Assembly (NCBI GenBank): GCA_027605045.1
Contig: JAQFWX010000005.1
Span: 930,001-994,000 of the forward strand
Length of the DNA: 64,000 bases
Source: Phallus indusiatus
Lineage: Eukaryota; Basidiomycota; Agaricomycetes; Phallales; Phallaceae
Direction: 5' to 3'
Position numbers and translations under genes: made by a program. This document shows positions 1 through 12,000 of this stretch, piece by piece; positions within the stretch are counted from its first letter, which is position 1, and each line of letters starts with the position of its first letter. A model generated the notes under the pieces. That model ran no database searches. It was not told the DNA's origin and saw only the letters and a program-made list of their open reading frames with translations.

Positions 1-60
1 ACTCAGCAGACGTAAAACTAGGCGCGCATATCCTCGACTCTCTTTTTGTTCACGCCCGAA

Positions 61-678
61 ATGGAGAGTGGCACTCAGCCTGCGTCTGCCAGTCTCCTCC
101 CAAAAGTGTCTATTGTACGTGTCTTTTTATCCATTCATCATTGTCTTATCCAACCCGTGGCCACACTCGCTTCAGCTCAAAAATGCCTCACCCGACTTGT
201 CGGCAGCTACATATATCATTCGGAACGAGACACATACCCTCGGAAACGCTTTGCGTTGGATGTTAATGAAAGAGTCGGTCTTTTGTTTCATTTTATTCTT
301 CCTGCTGACTAAACGTCCCTAGCCCCGAAGTCGAATTCTGCGGTTACAGGTGCCTTGTCCAGCCCGTCTGACATTTTTCTTATTCGTACTCACACAAAGG
401 TCTCCTCACGTCTCTTCTTCTCTTTAGTGTCCCTCATCCATCCGAAGAAAACATCCATATCCGGATACAGATGTATGGTACGTGACATTTATCCGTTTAA
501 TGTATCCCATGCTATTGTTTTGCTCACCTCATTATGTAAACATACAGATGGCAAATCGTCACTGAATGCTCTCCTAAAGGCCTTGAGTAATCTCGACGAC
601 GTATTTGCCGTCATTCATGAAAAGTACAAAGAAGACATAGCCAAGAGACAATACGAGCGCTTTCATGAAGAATCTTAG
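61..678 (+). CDS. RPC19: RNA polymerases I and III subunit AC19
   Basis: Shared small subunit of RNA polymerases I and III. It pairs with AC40 in the assembly platform that corresponds to the bacterial alpha dimer and acts in the nucleus. Spliced pieces read in order: an N terminus beginning MESGTQPASASLL, then ATYIIRNETHTLGNALRWML (the alpha-like dimerisation signature of this family), PEVEFCGY, HPSEENIHIRIQMY, and a helical C terminus from DGKSSLNALLKALSNLDD to the stop at 676-678. There are about four short introns and roughly 120 residues, the usual length for the family. The start is the ATG at 61; the in-frame codon at 46 is TTG. The window begins only 60 bp upstream, so the promoter is mostly outside. 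Identity is secure; inner exon borders are approximate. Confidence 0.93.
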
Positions 679-1417
679 GCCTAATTAGCTACAGCCACAC
701 CCGTACCTCAAAACACACCCCGTCCTTTTTTCTCAACCGTTGAGATGGGAAACGCCGTCGGCAAGAGATGATATAACAATAAACTAAAAGCTAGGATCAT
801 TCAGAGACAATGACCGAACAACGTATTCTCATTCGATTGTCCCCGACTTCTTGATTCATTATTAGCCCGAACGAAAGAGTTGTTGTTGCTATTCAACACG
901 GTACATAAAATTTTATCTGATATAAAAAGCGCTTTATATCACAACCTTTTATCTCCTATTGATTGTCTCGGGAATCGACAAATAGATGTCATGTACCGGA
1001 TAATGAATGCCAAATATAATCACGGTGTATGTCATTGAGTCCAAACAAAAGAATGTTTCTTGGCAAAGATCGTTCGGTCATTTCCAATTTACTACGCGGC
1101 TTCTCCGAAACTCCTGCCTTTAATCGTCCATTGTCCTATCAGACAAAAGACCTTTATTATTCGCATTTTGTTATTTATAAATAACAAACCTTTGTGGGGG
1201 TGAGTCGTCTTGTTGTACAATAAAATCCTATCACGCAATTTATACTCGTGATTCTTCTCCGAGGTCCTATCAACAATCAAGCTGACTTTATTACCTACTC
1301 GAGAAAAGAGAACGACGAACTTCTGAGTACCGGGAATAAGTCTCTTCTTAATTTATTTGTATATATGCGTATTATACAGGATTATCTTAAATCACACAAT
1401 CGGTTTGTCCACAGGGT
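679..1417. other. Intergenic, convergent gene ends
   Basis: This stretch lies between the 3' ends of RPC19 and the primase gene. It is AT-rich and holds only short ORFs without recognisable protein features. I see no RNA gene or repeat. It probably contains the two 3' untranslated regions. Confidence 0.5.
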
Positions 1418-3215
1418 TTACCACGACATGTCTTCTGAAGACAAGATTTAGACAACACAATATGAACACAAACAAATAAATTAAAGAACACACTTGTTTT
1501 CCTTTTTTCCAGTCGTTTGTCATTCATCAGAGTAAGGGCAAGACGTTCCATTATATTGACATATGGCTTTAACGACGTTCTCTCCCAATCTAAAGTATAT
1601 AATAATTTGAATATCAAAAACGGAAAATCATCTTGGCAAAATGTAATTACCCGAATGATGGGTTTCGCCCCCGCCAATCTGGTCTAGTTCCTTAATTAAT
1701 TGTTCTACAGTTGGCACCTTTTCAGGATCGAAATCAAGGACATGATCGGGCTCAATTGGAATACAAACGCGTCCTGTCTCCCTATTTAAGCACTTGAAAC
1801 AACAACGTGACGAGACGACTCACCTGTACTCGGATGAACACAAAAAGGTGCTTTCAAAAGATGGTTTCGATGTTTGGTTACTTCAGAGTCCAATCGGGGA
1901 TACATAAATTCCAAAATGATATCTTCCATGGCTGCCGTATACCGGTCCTGGGTAAATTGCCACATTTTTAATAATGTTTATGTCTCATTGACAAGCGTGT
2001 TGTATAACTACCATTTCCTGGCTCTTTTTATCCTACTCAAATGAGTCAACTGTGAACAGAATACGTAACGACTGCGCAATTACCTTTTGTTTTGCAGCCA
2101 CGATTGCTCTTCTTAAGTCGTCCCATTTCTGTTCTGAAGTGCGATTAAGATCTTCAGCCCAATCTTCTCGTAATTTCTTTTTCACATCTGTCTGTCAAGT
2201 GAGCGAAAAAAAAGCAGACACGCGGTGTGAGATGGCGCACACACCTGAATCTGGCAAGTACTCTAATATAATTCTCCAGTTATCTTCTTCACTAAATGAA
2301 TCCTGGTCTTGTAACACTAGCCCGTGAAAGGAGGTTTTCAAACGCTGTAGTGCTGCGCTATGGAAATAACCGTCAAAACGAAAAAATTCCAACAGCCGTC
2401 TTCTAAAAACGCACTTGAGAGCGGGGTGAAGTGGTGATACATTTTTGCCAGACCGTACATTCACTTTCTTAAGCTGTTCTTTCCCTCCTTTAACAACCTC
2501 CAACCAGCCCATAAGGGATTTTCGTTGATCGTCTGTTAAAAGTAAAGCTTCCTCGTCCGAAATCCACAAGTGAATCCCACGTCGGCCAGAGTACACCCAA
2601 AGAAGATTCCGATAACCAAATTGATTTCGTAATGCGGAATCGAGGACTTGAACTGCTGCAGCAATAAACTTCCAGCAGCGTTTGCAAATTCCTTTACCAG
2701 AGCAACACGTGCGGATGGAGTCGTAATCTGTCATATCAATATCGAAGACCAATTCACGCATTGTTGGTTGGAGCATTCCAGGTCTAAGCGTCTTTTTGTC
2801 TTTAGGCTATAACAAAAAAAAACAAATATCACGTTGGAAATAGGTAGTCAATGAGGACAACTGAGTCGCACCATTGCCGTGTAAACTGCCCCGATTTCGA
2901 ATCGCGAAGGTAACAGCTTCAAAACTTGTTTCTTAAAATCTTCGGGAGTCATAAACGAGTTATAACGCAAATAAATATCTCCAGGTAAAGTAAAAGCAAA
3001 TTCGCGGTGAGTGAACATCTTCGAAGGGGCGTGTTCATGGTTTAACCATTGGAAAACCGTTTTGAAGGGATAGAGCCGTTCGTAGAACACTTTCATAACG
3101 TCTGCCGAAGGTGGCTCCACGTCTTGCATTTGAATTCTTTTATTATGTAGCTCAGCTGAAATCATTCATTCAGTCAATGTGGCAAAACTTACGCGTTGTC
3201 GTTGTTTGAAGTCAT
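1418..3215 (-). CDS. PRI1: DNA primase small (catalytic) subunit
   Basis: Catalytic subunit of DNA polymerase alpha-primase, which makes RNA primers at replication origins and on the lagging strand. Exons on the minus strand read VFYERLYPFKTVFQWLN, HREFAFTLPGDIYLRYNSF and RFEIGAVY. They are followed by ELVFDIDMTDYD, which carries the two catalytic aspartates, then the zinc-ligand region CCSGKGICKRCW, the signature WVYSGRRGIHLWISDE, and a C terminus with TSLKPYVNIMERLALTL. The best start is an ATG at 3213-3215 that encodes MTSNNDNA and is spliced to IQMQDVEPP; an ATG inside exon 2 (3163-3165) is the alternative. For the end, a GTGTGT..CAG intron gives RKTKDMSW and a stop at 1418-1420; without that splice the frame runs to 1387. 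About 430 residues, as expected. Family certain, both termini inferred. Confidence 0.9.
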
Positions 3216-3579
3216 AGTGAGATCGAAAAACACGTAGTGTCACAGATGTCACACTGGCGTCGATAAGATCTATCAGATCGCCTAAGCATGATTGAGGCAG
3301 TATGACGGTGTTGCTCATACCCGACTAACTTCAGACTGATTTAAGGACTGTACTAAAACTGAAAAGACATACTACGACCCAAAATGACTTCTAGGGAATT
3401 TAACACAAGAATAAACGCAGAACGGCTGCTCTGGAATCTGAAGACTCTAGAGGCATTGCATAGAACTCGACTGAAGGCAAACGTTGGCGACCAAATAGGC
3501 AAAAAAAATCCGAAGGTGGACAATGTGAAGTCCAAAGTGCGTGCTATATACTAAAAGCGCAGGTTAGGAAACAAAAAAA

Positions 3580-3674
3580 CGACAACAGCAGGATTTGAAC
3601 CTGCGCCCTCAGAGAGGATCAGATGCTTTGATTGAGGTTCAAGTCTGACACCTTAACCACTCGGTCATGTTGCC
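3580..3674 (-). tRNA. tRNA-Ser(UGA) with a short intron
   Basis: On the minus strand the acceptor arms GGCAACA and TGTTGTC pair (with G-T wobble) and G is the discriminator base. An A box region (CCGAGTGGTTAAGG) and the B box GGTTCAAATCC are present. A long variable arm (TCCTCTCTGAGGG region) marks a class II tRNA. The anticodon stem TCAGA/TCTGA encloses CTTGAA, a 13-nt insert and A, giving anticodon TGA with an intron at the canonical position after base 37. The G discriminator favours serine over leucine. A T run follows the 3' end on the coding strand and would terminate RNA polymerase III. Spliced length is about 82 nt. Confidence 0.9.
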
Positions 3675-3836
3675 CCGTCGAGTTTTGCCAAATTTAACAC
3701 ATAGGGATGTTAGCGACTATCTCTCTCTGAAAGGTATGTTTTGGCGAAAGTCTTAATTATTGGGACCCTTGCTTGCTTCAAATTATATACATAACAATAA
3801 CAACAAGAACAACTGATTAATATACAATGTAGTATT

Positions 3837-6800
3837 TTACGCCGCCAACGCCCGAAGAAAACGTGTATACATAGTGTTATGGATATGTTGGAGACGATCG
3901 GCTTCATTAACAAGCTCAGACTCGAAATCAATTTGCTAAAAAAAACAACCAGATCAGATCGAAAACGGCATATGATAATTTAAAATACAGACTTCATTTG
4001 TGTTTTCTTGAATGCTATCAAAACTTGACAACAGTTTGCTCAACATTTCCGAAAGGACAGCTTGATGTCGTGGATCAGTGCGATCCCGCAGGGCGTCTGG
4101 AAGCATGCGAATGAGCTGGGGTATGAGGTTTTTGACTCTGTTGAGTTCGGCTGCTTCGACTACGTCATGAACAGCGGTTCCTTGGACTGAAGCAACGAGC
4201 ATAGGCAGTCGTTCCATAACATCCGCATAATCCAGATATAGCTATCAATATTCAGGTCAGTCTACTCATGTACGTATGCCGTCAATATAGAAACACGAAC
4301 CTTTCCCCTAAAGGACCAACCATCTACAGCTTGAGGGTCGAACGGACGGAATAGAGCTCGAATAAGTGCCATATCGCCTTTGATAACAGCTTCAGGTCCT
4401 AACTCATACATAGCTATATCATGAGCTATCTTCTGCTCATCCGCTTTAAGAAAATGTTCGTATGCATCAAACACCCGGCCCTCATATTGTGCCAAACAGC
4501 CCTAATCACGACAAATTAGACAGTGCTTGGTTAGTCACAAAACACAACCCACCAATGCATATTCAATCCAGGTGCTGGGTATACTCATAGATTGTAAACC
4601 CACGATCTGCCAATCTTCAAGTTCATGAGCCCGCCTGCAAAGTAAGTCCTGTATAGCTTTCTTTCGGCTGTACATCGTATTAGCATGTTAAGTATGAGTT
4701 TTTTTTAGCTCACGGCTTACCCATTAGGCCCCTCAAGATGTAACAAAACGAAGACGGCCTTTTGTAGTTGTCCTAATATTTCCAGCTGAGCGGCATATGC
4801 GCAAGTCACATTATCCGCAATATTACTGTGGCCCTCGACTTCCGAGTCTTCCGAAATAGTCTCGTCATCCGGGTTCTGTCGATCAGAAAAGTCCTTGAGA
4901 CGCATCGCACGGGAAAGAAGAATATACAAGTGCCAAGTTATCCGATAGTCCAGACGCGAGGATGAAAAGGCTCGTGGATATATGGCTCGCTCGAGGGGAA
5001 TCTGTCCCGCCGCTAAACGGAGCAGCTCAAACGAGCCATCTGCCTCATCTAATGTCACGGTTTGGGAATCAAGACCCGCTACAGAGCTTGATGGCGCCTT
5101 TTTCAGAGCATTGGCTCTTTGATACGGGAGCACAGGGAACGGAGTTTCATCTTGGCCTATATTTTTCTCGAAACGTTCGAGGGCGCCTTCGAACCCTTCC
5201 ATATGTTCACTGCCAGGTCCGTACCATAACATCAGCCCGAAAGCCCGCTTCCAGTCTAACCCAGAGACAACATTGATCTCGCTTGCGCGAGAGGTGTTGT
5301 TACTATTCCGTGGTGGTCTCCACAAAGACGTTGTACCGGCCAACACTGCCATACATTTGCGATAGCTCTCATGAATGAGTTTATCAACGCTTTCATTTGA
5401 CCAAATGGCAAGTTGATTCTCGACGTCACTGCGAAATTCCGCGTCTCCTCCAGCTTGCGAAATCAGCATTGCCAGATGAACGTCTCCTTCCGCCGCTGCC
5501 GCATCAGTTGCTTCTTCAATCTGACGACCAGTCAGCCTAATGAAGGCTCTCTCCGCTGCGGTCGAGCTTGATTTCTCACGAAGAGCAGTTGTGACAGTGG
5601 GCGCGACCGTATTTGCTAACCAGTCAGCCAATGCAGTGCGCCGTTGGAGTGCGATCAGGCGTTGTTTTGTTAGGGAAGGGACGGAGGAAAGTACGTGGCT
5701 GACAGGGTCAAACAATGCAACACCCTGCCGCCATATTTGGGCTTCATGAGAGTGTTCGTTATCGGGTAGTAAGGATGAGAAAAGAGAGAATGTAAGACTC
5801 CGATCGGGAAACGCGATGGGAGTTCCTTCATCGTTCAACTCTATCATCGAATGACTTATTTGAGTCTCCAGAAGTTGGGAAGCGCGAGATTTTTCGGTTT
5901 CCTGCGAGAGAGAAGTCCTATGAATACATTAACATAGTGTTAAGAAGCAGGCGACTTACTTCATCACCAGCTATTACAGCGATATGTTGTATGTGTACAG
6001 TGGAACTAGACGTAGAGCGGGATTTCAATAAAGGTTAGGATGATCTTGAATGGACATACCTTGAAGTTGCACCAACTCGTGCTAACATTCCACCAGGCCC
6101 CCAGCTGACACGCATAGACCGACCTAACGCCAGCCCGGCATCTACATATGCGCCTTCCATGCCAGCCGTAACAGACTCTACATCTTGCATTCGAACTATT
6201 TTCCGACTAGGACGATACGGTTCAGGATCCATCGATTTGTCAAATGTCGTGCGCTAAAGAGGGCAAAATTCAATAACCATGGCATTAAGAAACCAGCGAC
6301 AAAAGATACATTCCTCCAATCGATCCATACGAAATCCTTCCCCTTCTGAGCTACGACTGTGTTTCCGTAAAAGCTTCGATGATGCGCTGAATAACTTTTC
6401 CATGTGCTCCCGAGGTTCCAGTCCAGACATTTTCATCCCTGATGGTTTTAGCTTTAATTTTTTCACCGACGACTTGTTGGCAGGAGTATCAGTCTTGGTA
6501 TTTTTTTCGTGTTCCTGTGCTTCTGTTGCTCTGAAAAGCGACGCCTGCATGACATGCACTCGATAAGGCTCCAATCCAAGTTGTTCAGGCCATGAGGGTG
6601 GGGGTGCACTGGTCCTGCGTCGCTGATATTCTTCTTCTTCGTCATAGTCGTTATAGTCATAATCTAATTCATCTTCAGTCGTTTCTCCAGAGACAGCACG
6701 GACAGGCTGCTTTGGTTCCGAGCGATCGGTCGCGACATGCCTCGAGTGTCCTTCAGTCTGGAACTTGGTTGTGGCACTTCTATCATCCGAGGCGGCATTG

Positions 6801-7054
6801 AATACAGGTTTAGAAGGTTTCGCAGACTCCGGCGTAGAGACGTTGTTCGCGTTTATACGAGTGTCCCAGGCTTTAACAGCTGCCCCACTGCGACTGCTGA
6901 GGTCAGTCTGAGGATCCTGGGAATTCGTTGCACGCGCTTTTCCTTTATTTGACGTAGACGAGATGAAACTACCCTTTACTTCGTTCGTTTTTGAAGCAGC
7001 TTGATTGGGAAGAACCTCGTCGTCACTATCTTCCGTCAATCCAAAGCGTGCCAT
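3837..7054 (-). CDS. NUP96: Nucleoporin NUP96 (NUP145C-type), stand-alone gene
   Basis: Scaffold subunit of the Nup84/Nup107-160 Y-complex of the nuclear pore, normally paired with Sec13. The N terminus MARFGLTEDSDDEVLP is followed by a Ser/Thr-rich acidic region (DELDYDYNDYDEEEE). Next come GLEPYRVHVMQASLFRA and GRSMRVSWGPGGMLARVG, which match the conserved entry strand of Nup96, and then a long alpha-helical domain with DWKRAFGLMLWYG and DYRITWHLYILLSRAM. The last exon ends FLRALAA and a stop at 3837-3839. There are about eight exons and roughly 900 residues. In most eukaryotes Nup96 is made by autocleavage of a NUP98-NUP96 precursor. Here no FG repeats or cleavage domain precede it, and an in-frame TAG lies near 7140. 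Family assignment is strong; the stand-alone structure is read from the sequence. Confidence 0.88.
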
Positions 7055-7516
7055 GCTGAGAGCTTTAGGCCAGTGGTGTCTGCAGTAATTGTGACGAGGA
7101 TGTGACCTAAGGGCACCTTGTTCTCACGCGCGCCAGGACTCTGCTAAATCCACATTCCATTCAAAACCGAATCTAGTATCTACTGTGCACTGATTTTTTC
7201 ACTTTGAGATTTACGTGCTGCCGTTTGTGGTAATATTACTGTAAATTCCCGTGAAGGGATGATTTGACACTGTTCTCCGCAAATGCAGTTGGTATTAATT
7301 GACTCTTGTGCATGCGCATAGATGTGCCTTTCTCTTTTTTTCATCACCAGCATAAATAATAAAGATGTTTCTTAGGTGGCACATTATCTAAATATTGGGG
7401 ATAGCCCTAGATTCATACAATAGTGAGACCTTTATAGAGCCCCAGGTTTGTTCCTCAACCGGTATTGAAATTGATTGTGTCACGCTCGCGCGTCAGTGAG
7501 TAAAATCGTAAGGTCT
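7055..7516. promoter_or_regulatory. Divergent promoter region NUP96 / FMT1
   Basis: This 462-bp gap lies between two divergent starts. It has no long ORF, FG-repeat coding sequence or RNA gene that I can see. It must contain both promoters, but no element stands out clearly enough to name. Confidence 0.45.
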
Positions 7517-8933
7517 ATGGTTCTCGTGAACCAATGCTCCCGCTATTTCTCGACAATTGCGGATAGCTCCGCCTCAAAATGCAACATTCTATTCCTTGGT
7601 CAAGATCGCTTTTCTTGTACAGTATTCCGACATTTATACCAAGAATCAGGTTCGTGGCCTTACCCAGTCTTGCCAGCTCCGAGTCCGGTCTTCCGACAAC
7701 ACTACAAAAGATTTGTGGGACAATTTTTGCATAGTGACAAATCCCGATGCTAAAACCGGTCGAAGAGGAAAAAATATTACTGCCTGTCAGTGTAGTCTCA
7801 CTACAAAAGATCTTCTGTTCATAGTGTTGTCAATAGCGCCATTGAGGCTTTTAGCTCGTTCGCTCAACATTCCGACCGCGACCGTACCCCCAAAAAATGT
7901 TGGAATGAAGTTTTGGGAAGTTAGTGTGAATGCCGAACATAAGCGAGGAATATCTAATTTCTGTTTATAGGTTCCCTCAATCTTCCAAAACGAATCTTCT
8001 CGCGAAAACATCCTCATAACAGCCTCTTTTGGCCGTATTATACCTGCATCAATTTTACGCTTGTTCCGTAAGAGCCATCGACTGAACGTCCACCCATCTC
8101 TGCTACCTTTATACCGAGGACCGGCTCCTATTCAACACGCAATTGCAGATGGTGCGAGTACAACGGGTGTGTCGATTCTGACTATAAACCCATTCAAATA
8201 CGGCGTCGATTCAGGTGACATATGGGCCAGTCAATCAATGGTATCCCATACGCTACTCCGGCAACTACGTTCTAGATCTTAACACATTACACAGAAATTA
8301 AGTCCAGATATGACTTTCGATTCTCTCAGTCGGACACTAGCAGACGTCGGTGGTCAACTGTTAGTGCATACTCTGCGAGAAATACTAGCTGACAAGGTAA
8401 GGAGCTATACGTCTTCTCAAAGCTTGCCAAATACATGTAGGTTAGGCACAACCTACCAAACAAGATCACTCAAAAGCTACCTCGGCACCGTTTATAAAAA
8501 GGAATTTTATGGAAATTGACTGGAACACATGGGATGCCTTTAAACTGGACCGACATCATAGAGCAGCTCATCATCAAGTAAGACATGTTCGATGTCTTAT
8601 ACGAGTAACATGTTTTCGGCTTCTGACTTGACACCGTAGTATGCATTACGAACACTTTTGCCCTACGGGCCCAGCTTACAATTAGAGCAACTATCAATCC
8701 ATTCACCTCCTATGCTCAAACATCCAAAATTATCGGATCCTGGTGATGCCGTTTTCGATCCTTTTAGCCAAGCTATCATAATTCGATGTGCAAATGACAC
8801 CGAAATTAGCGTAACTCATCTCCAACAAGAGAACAAACGAGTACTGGGAGCTCTAGACTTTTGGAACGGAGTTCGTCCAGATGGCTTGCACAACGGTATA
8901 ATATTAAAATTGCATTCAATTATAGACAATTAG
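7517..8933 (+). CDS. FMT1: Methionyl-tRNA formyltransferase, mitochondrial
   Basis: Transfers a formyl group from 10-formyltetrahydrofolate to initiator methionyl-tRNA for mitochondrial translation. The N terminus MVLVNQCSRYFSTIADSS looks like a mitochondrial presequence. It is followed by the family start NILFLGQDRFSCTVFRHL and, after introns, by the folate-binding and catalytic signature NVHPSLLPLYRGPAPIQ, including the N..H..LLP..RG.APIQ pattern. GVSILTINPF and DSGDIW then follow. The C-terminal part is weakly conserved and ends at the stop 8931-8933. The start is the ATG at 7517; the in-frame codon at 7475 is TTG. There are several introns, and the borders around 7640-7990 are uncertain because frames switch there. 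Its 3' end converges on MSH6 with only about 110 bp between them. Confidence 0.87.
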
Positions 8934-9042
8934 AATAATGCAGCACGATGCGGGATTAATGCGGTGAGAATGAAAATATCGAAAGCAAAGAAGAAGATAT
9001 AAAACCAGCCATGACTACGAAGCAGATCCAAGCATTCATTTA

Positions 9043-12000
9043 CTACAAGCTTTGGTTCTTTATAAAATTCCTCAAAACGTTAAGGGTATTCTTCGTGTTC
9101 TCATTCGGAATCATCTGTCCAGTCGAAAGCTTCCATAGGTATGCAAAATCGGCTTGAAGAGTCAATGGCAATCCTATGTTACTTCGCTTGGAAAGCTTTT
9201 CTTTAAATTGCTTGGCGTAATCTTGTGATATAGCTTCCGCACGGAAAACGACTTCGGAAGGGACTCCTGCTAAATTCGCCACGTGTGTGCCAAATGAGCC
9301 AGTAGCTACTCCATCGATGAGCTTATAAAGGAAAACAAGCTAATGATTTCGAATAAGCATCACTCTGGTGTCTAAATCTATACGTCACATTAAATACTGA
9401 CCTCTTTCTTTTCGTCATCCACAAGTGTTTCCATATGCATATTTCTGATATTCGGATGATTAGCAAAATCATCTGTTAGTGAGGAATAATGCGTCGCAAA
9501 GCAGCATAAAGGAAGGGTATGCGTGGCCAGATGATGAAGTACAGCCTAGGACACATCAGTAACCCGACAGAGAGCAGAAGTGTTGTTATGCTCACTCCAG
9601 CTATTGCCATACCATCCTGAAGTCTGTTAGTACAGTAAATGACTCAATCGAATGCAAGACATACAAAAGTGGAAGTTCCTCGGCCAAGTTCTTATATGCC
9701 CAATTAGGCTCATAGGGAATGAGAAGGGTGGGATCACGTACCGTCAAGGATTACAAGCGACTTTGAGGTAGCGTCCCGAAGAATCTTGCAGCTAATATCA
9801 TATCAATAAACTGAACACCCATACACGAAATATATGCGTACCATTCATCAAGCTCGACTTTGAAGGTACTGGCGTTACCAAACATATTATCGTATGCGCC
9901 CATGCGAGTCAGAATAGAATCAAGAGGCACCAATCTAGACATATAGCTCTTTAGTAAGTACAAACATAATTGTAATAGGATCACGCACCTCGCATTTTTA
10001 GCGGGAACAAGCATGCCCAATTGAGCCATGATTACACCAGCTGCCGTCATGCGCATCACGGTGGACTTGCCTCTATTACACTTATAAGCAATGATACGTT
10101 TCAACGAAAGGAAGGGACTTACGCCATGTTAGGCCCTGTCAGCAGTGCAATACGACCAACGTCTCCTCCCACTTGAATGTCATTAGGTATGAAGTCGTTT
10201 TTCAAACATAAAGCCGGGTGTCGCAGTTCCTCGAAATGGAGGAAAGCAGAATCAGCTTCGACAAATTCGGGCCGACAAACTGGTTCGCCGAGCGCTGTGG
10301 ACGATTTGGCAAGACTCAGCAGACAATCCAATTCTGCCATCACTCGAATAGCACGCAGCCAGACGGACCGGTCCATGTCGAATTCCTGATATAAACGATA
10401 TTTGAAATCTTTGACGGCTGTGTTTCTCCTCTCGCGACCCTCCTTGAGCTTTTTGATTAACGGCTCAAGAGTCGGTACAGAGTATCGTTTGACCGCTTTT
10501 GTACTTCCGGTTTGTGACCACGACTTCGGAACTTTACTTGCCATATTTGCTGCTACTTCCACTTGGTATATTTCCTAACAAAATGATGTGCGCTCCGTTA
10601 GTGTTTGTCAGCATCTCCAAACCGACATACACACCTTGGCTCCTTGTGCACTGTGCCAAAACTTCAATGAAAGCCTGAAAACAGCGTGAGAGATGATTGA
10701 AAAACATTCATGCAGGAGCCTCACCCCAATTTTTTCTGTAATGCTTTCAACTGGCTTTCTAGTTCATCCTCCAATTCGGTATTCTCCGACTGAATCCCGT
10801 CGTATAGATCATCTTTGCCCTCGCATGGTACAAGCTCATTCACGTTCTCTGAAAAATCGTAAGGTAAAACAGCTGTCATAAAACGCACAACATACCATTC
10901 TCTGGTTTTTCAAACATGCTCTCGACATTGGCGATATTTGATGTCAAATTAGGAGCTGCCCTCAATAACCCGCGTATGCTAGTGAAGGACAAGTTATCAG
11001 CGAGTTCGGCGAGGTCTTCTAGTCCTTTGCTCAATTTTGTGAAGCACTTAAGGCGACACGTCAATGCATGACGCAACGCTACTGAATCAAATCCAACTCA
11101 CGTTTAAGACTTTCAGAAATTCCCTCACTTTGCAGTTCTTGGCGTGAATGCGAGAGACCAGACGTTCAAGATCAGGCATACCCCGAGCTAATTTTGAGAA
11201 CTCGGCTTCGAAAGTGGGGTGCTCCAAAAAATCATGAACAGCATCTTGTCTTATGAATTTTGGTTATTAGTGCCAACAAACAAGATAATCGTTTTTACCT
11301 CGCTTTGATTTGGTTGATGTCCCGCAGTGGCATGCAAAGCCAAAGTCTGAATAGGCGTTTACCTGTAATCAAACGAATATACGAAATTCAAAGAATTCAA
11401 AAGAACGACTGGGTGATGTTTACCGAATGGCGTTATACATCTTCCTAATAAACTTAGTAAAGAACCCTCGGCAGTGCCTTCGTTGTTTACAAGAACCTGC
11501 AGAATAAGCTCATCAGTAATATGCTCAATTATGCGCAACACGTTGATAAGCACGAACCTCTATGTGAGCCAAAGTTTGACCGTCCAGAATCAGCCCTTTG
11601 CCAGCCTTCATTGGGTCATAGATATTGAAATTTTTCATGCTTAATATATCTTTGTCAATGTTCAATTGTCCAAGATACCTATGTCTTGTTGGAAGTATGG
11701 ACAGAGAAACCCAAAGATTAGAGACTAACCACATAATAAGACCTAAAGCAACGATGACATTGGTATCACCCATCATGTCTCGAATCGCATCTGGTATCCC
11801 GCTATTTTCGTCCATATCATCGTTGTCGCTGAACATCTCTCTCAAACGAGAGATGGTTTCCTCAAATCCATATACCTCGTTAGGTCGGAGACTCGTCCAA
11901 AGACATGACCCATGTAATACTCCCTTAAGAAGACGTGTAGTTGAAACGGACAAGTTTCCCTAAATTGATGAACATTATATATGTGCAATTCAAGAATTCA

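Noticed and set aside
3191..3196. ACGCGT at the start of the primase gene as an MCB site
   Set aside because: It overlaps the first splice donor, stands alone, and single ACGCGT hexamers occur at chance frequency across the window.
3384..3554. 56-codon ORF on the plus strand between primase and the tRNA, beginning MTSREFNTRINAERL
   Set aside because: No domain, no splice or promoter support; a short ORF like this is expected by chance.
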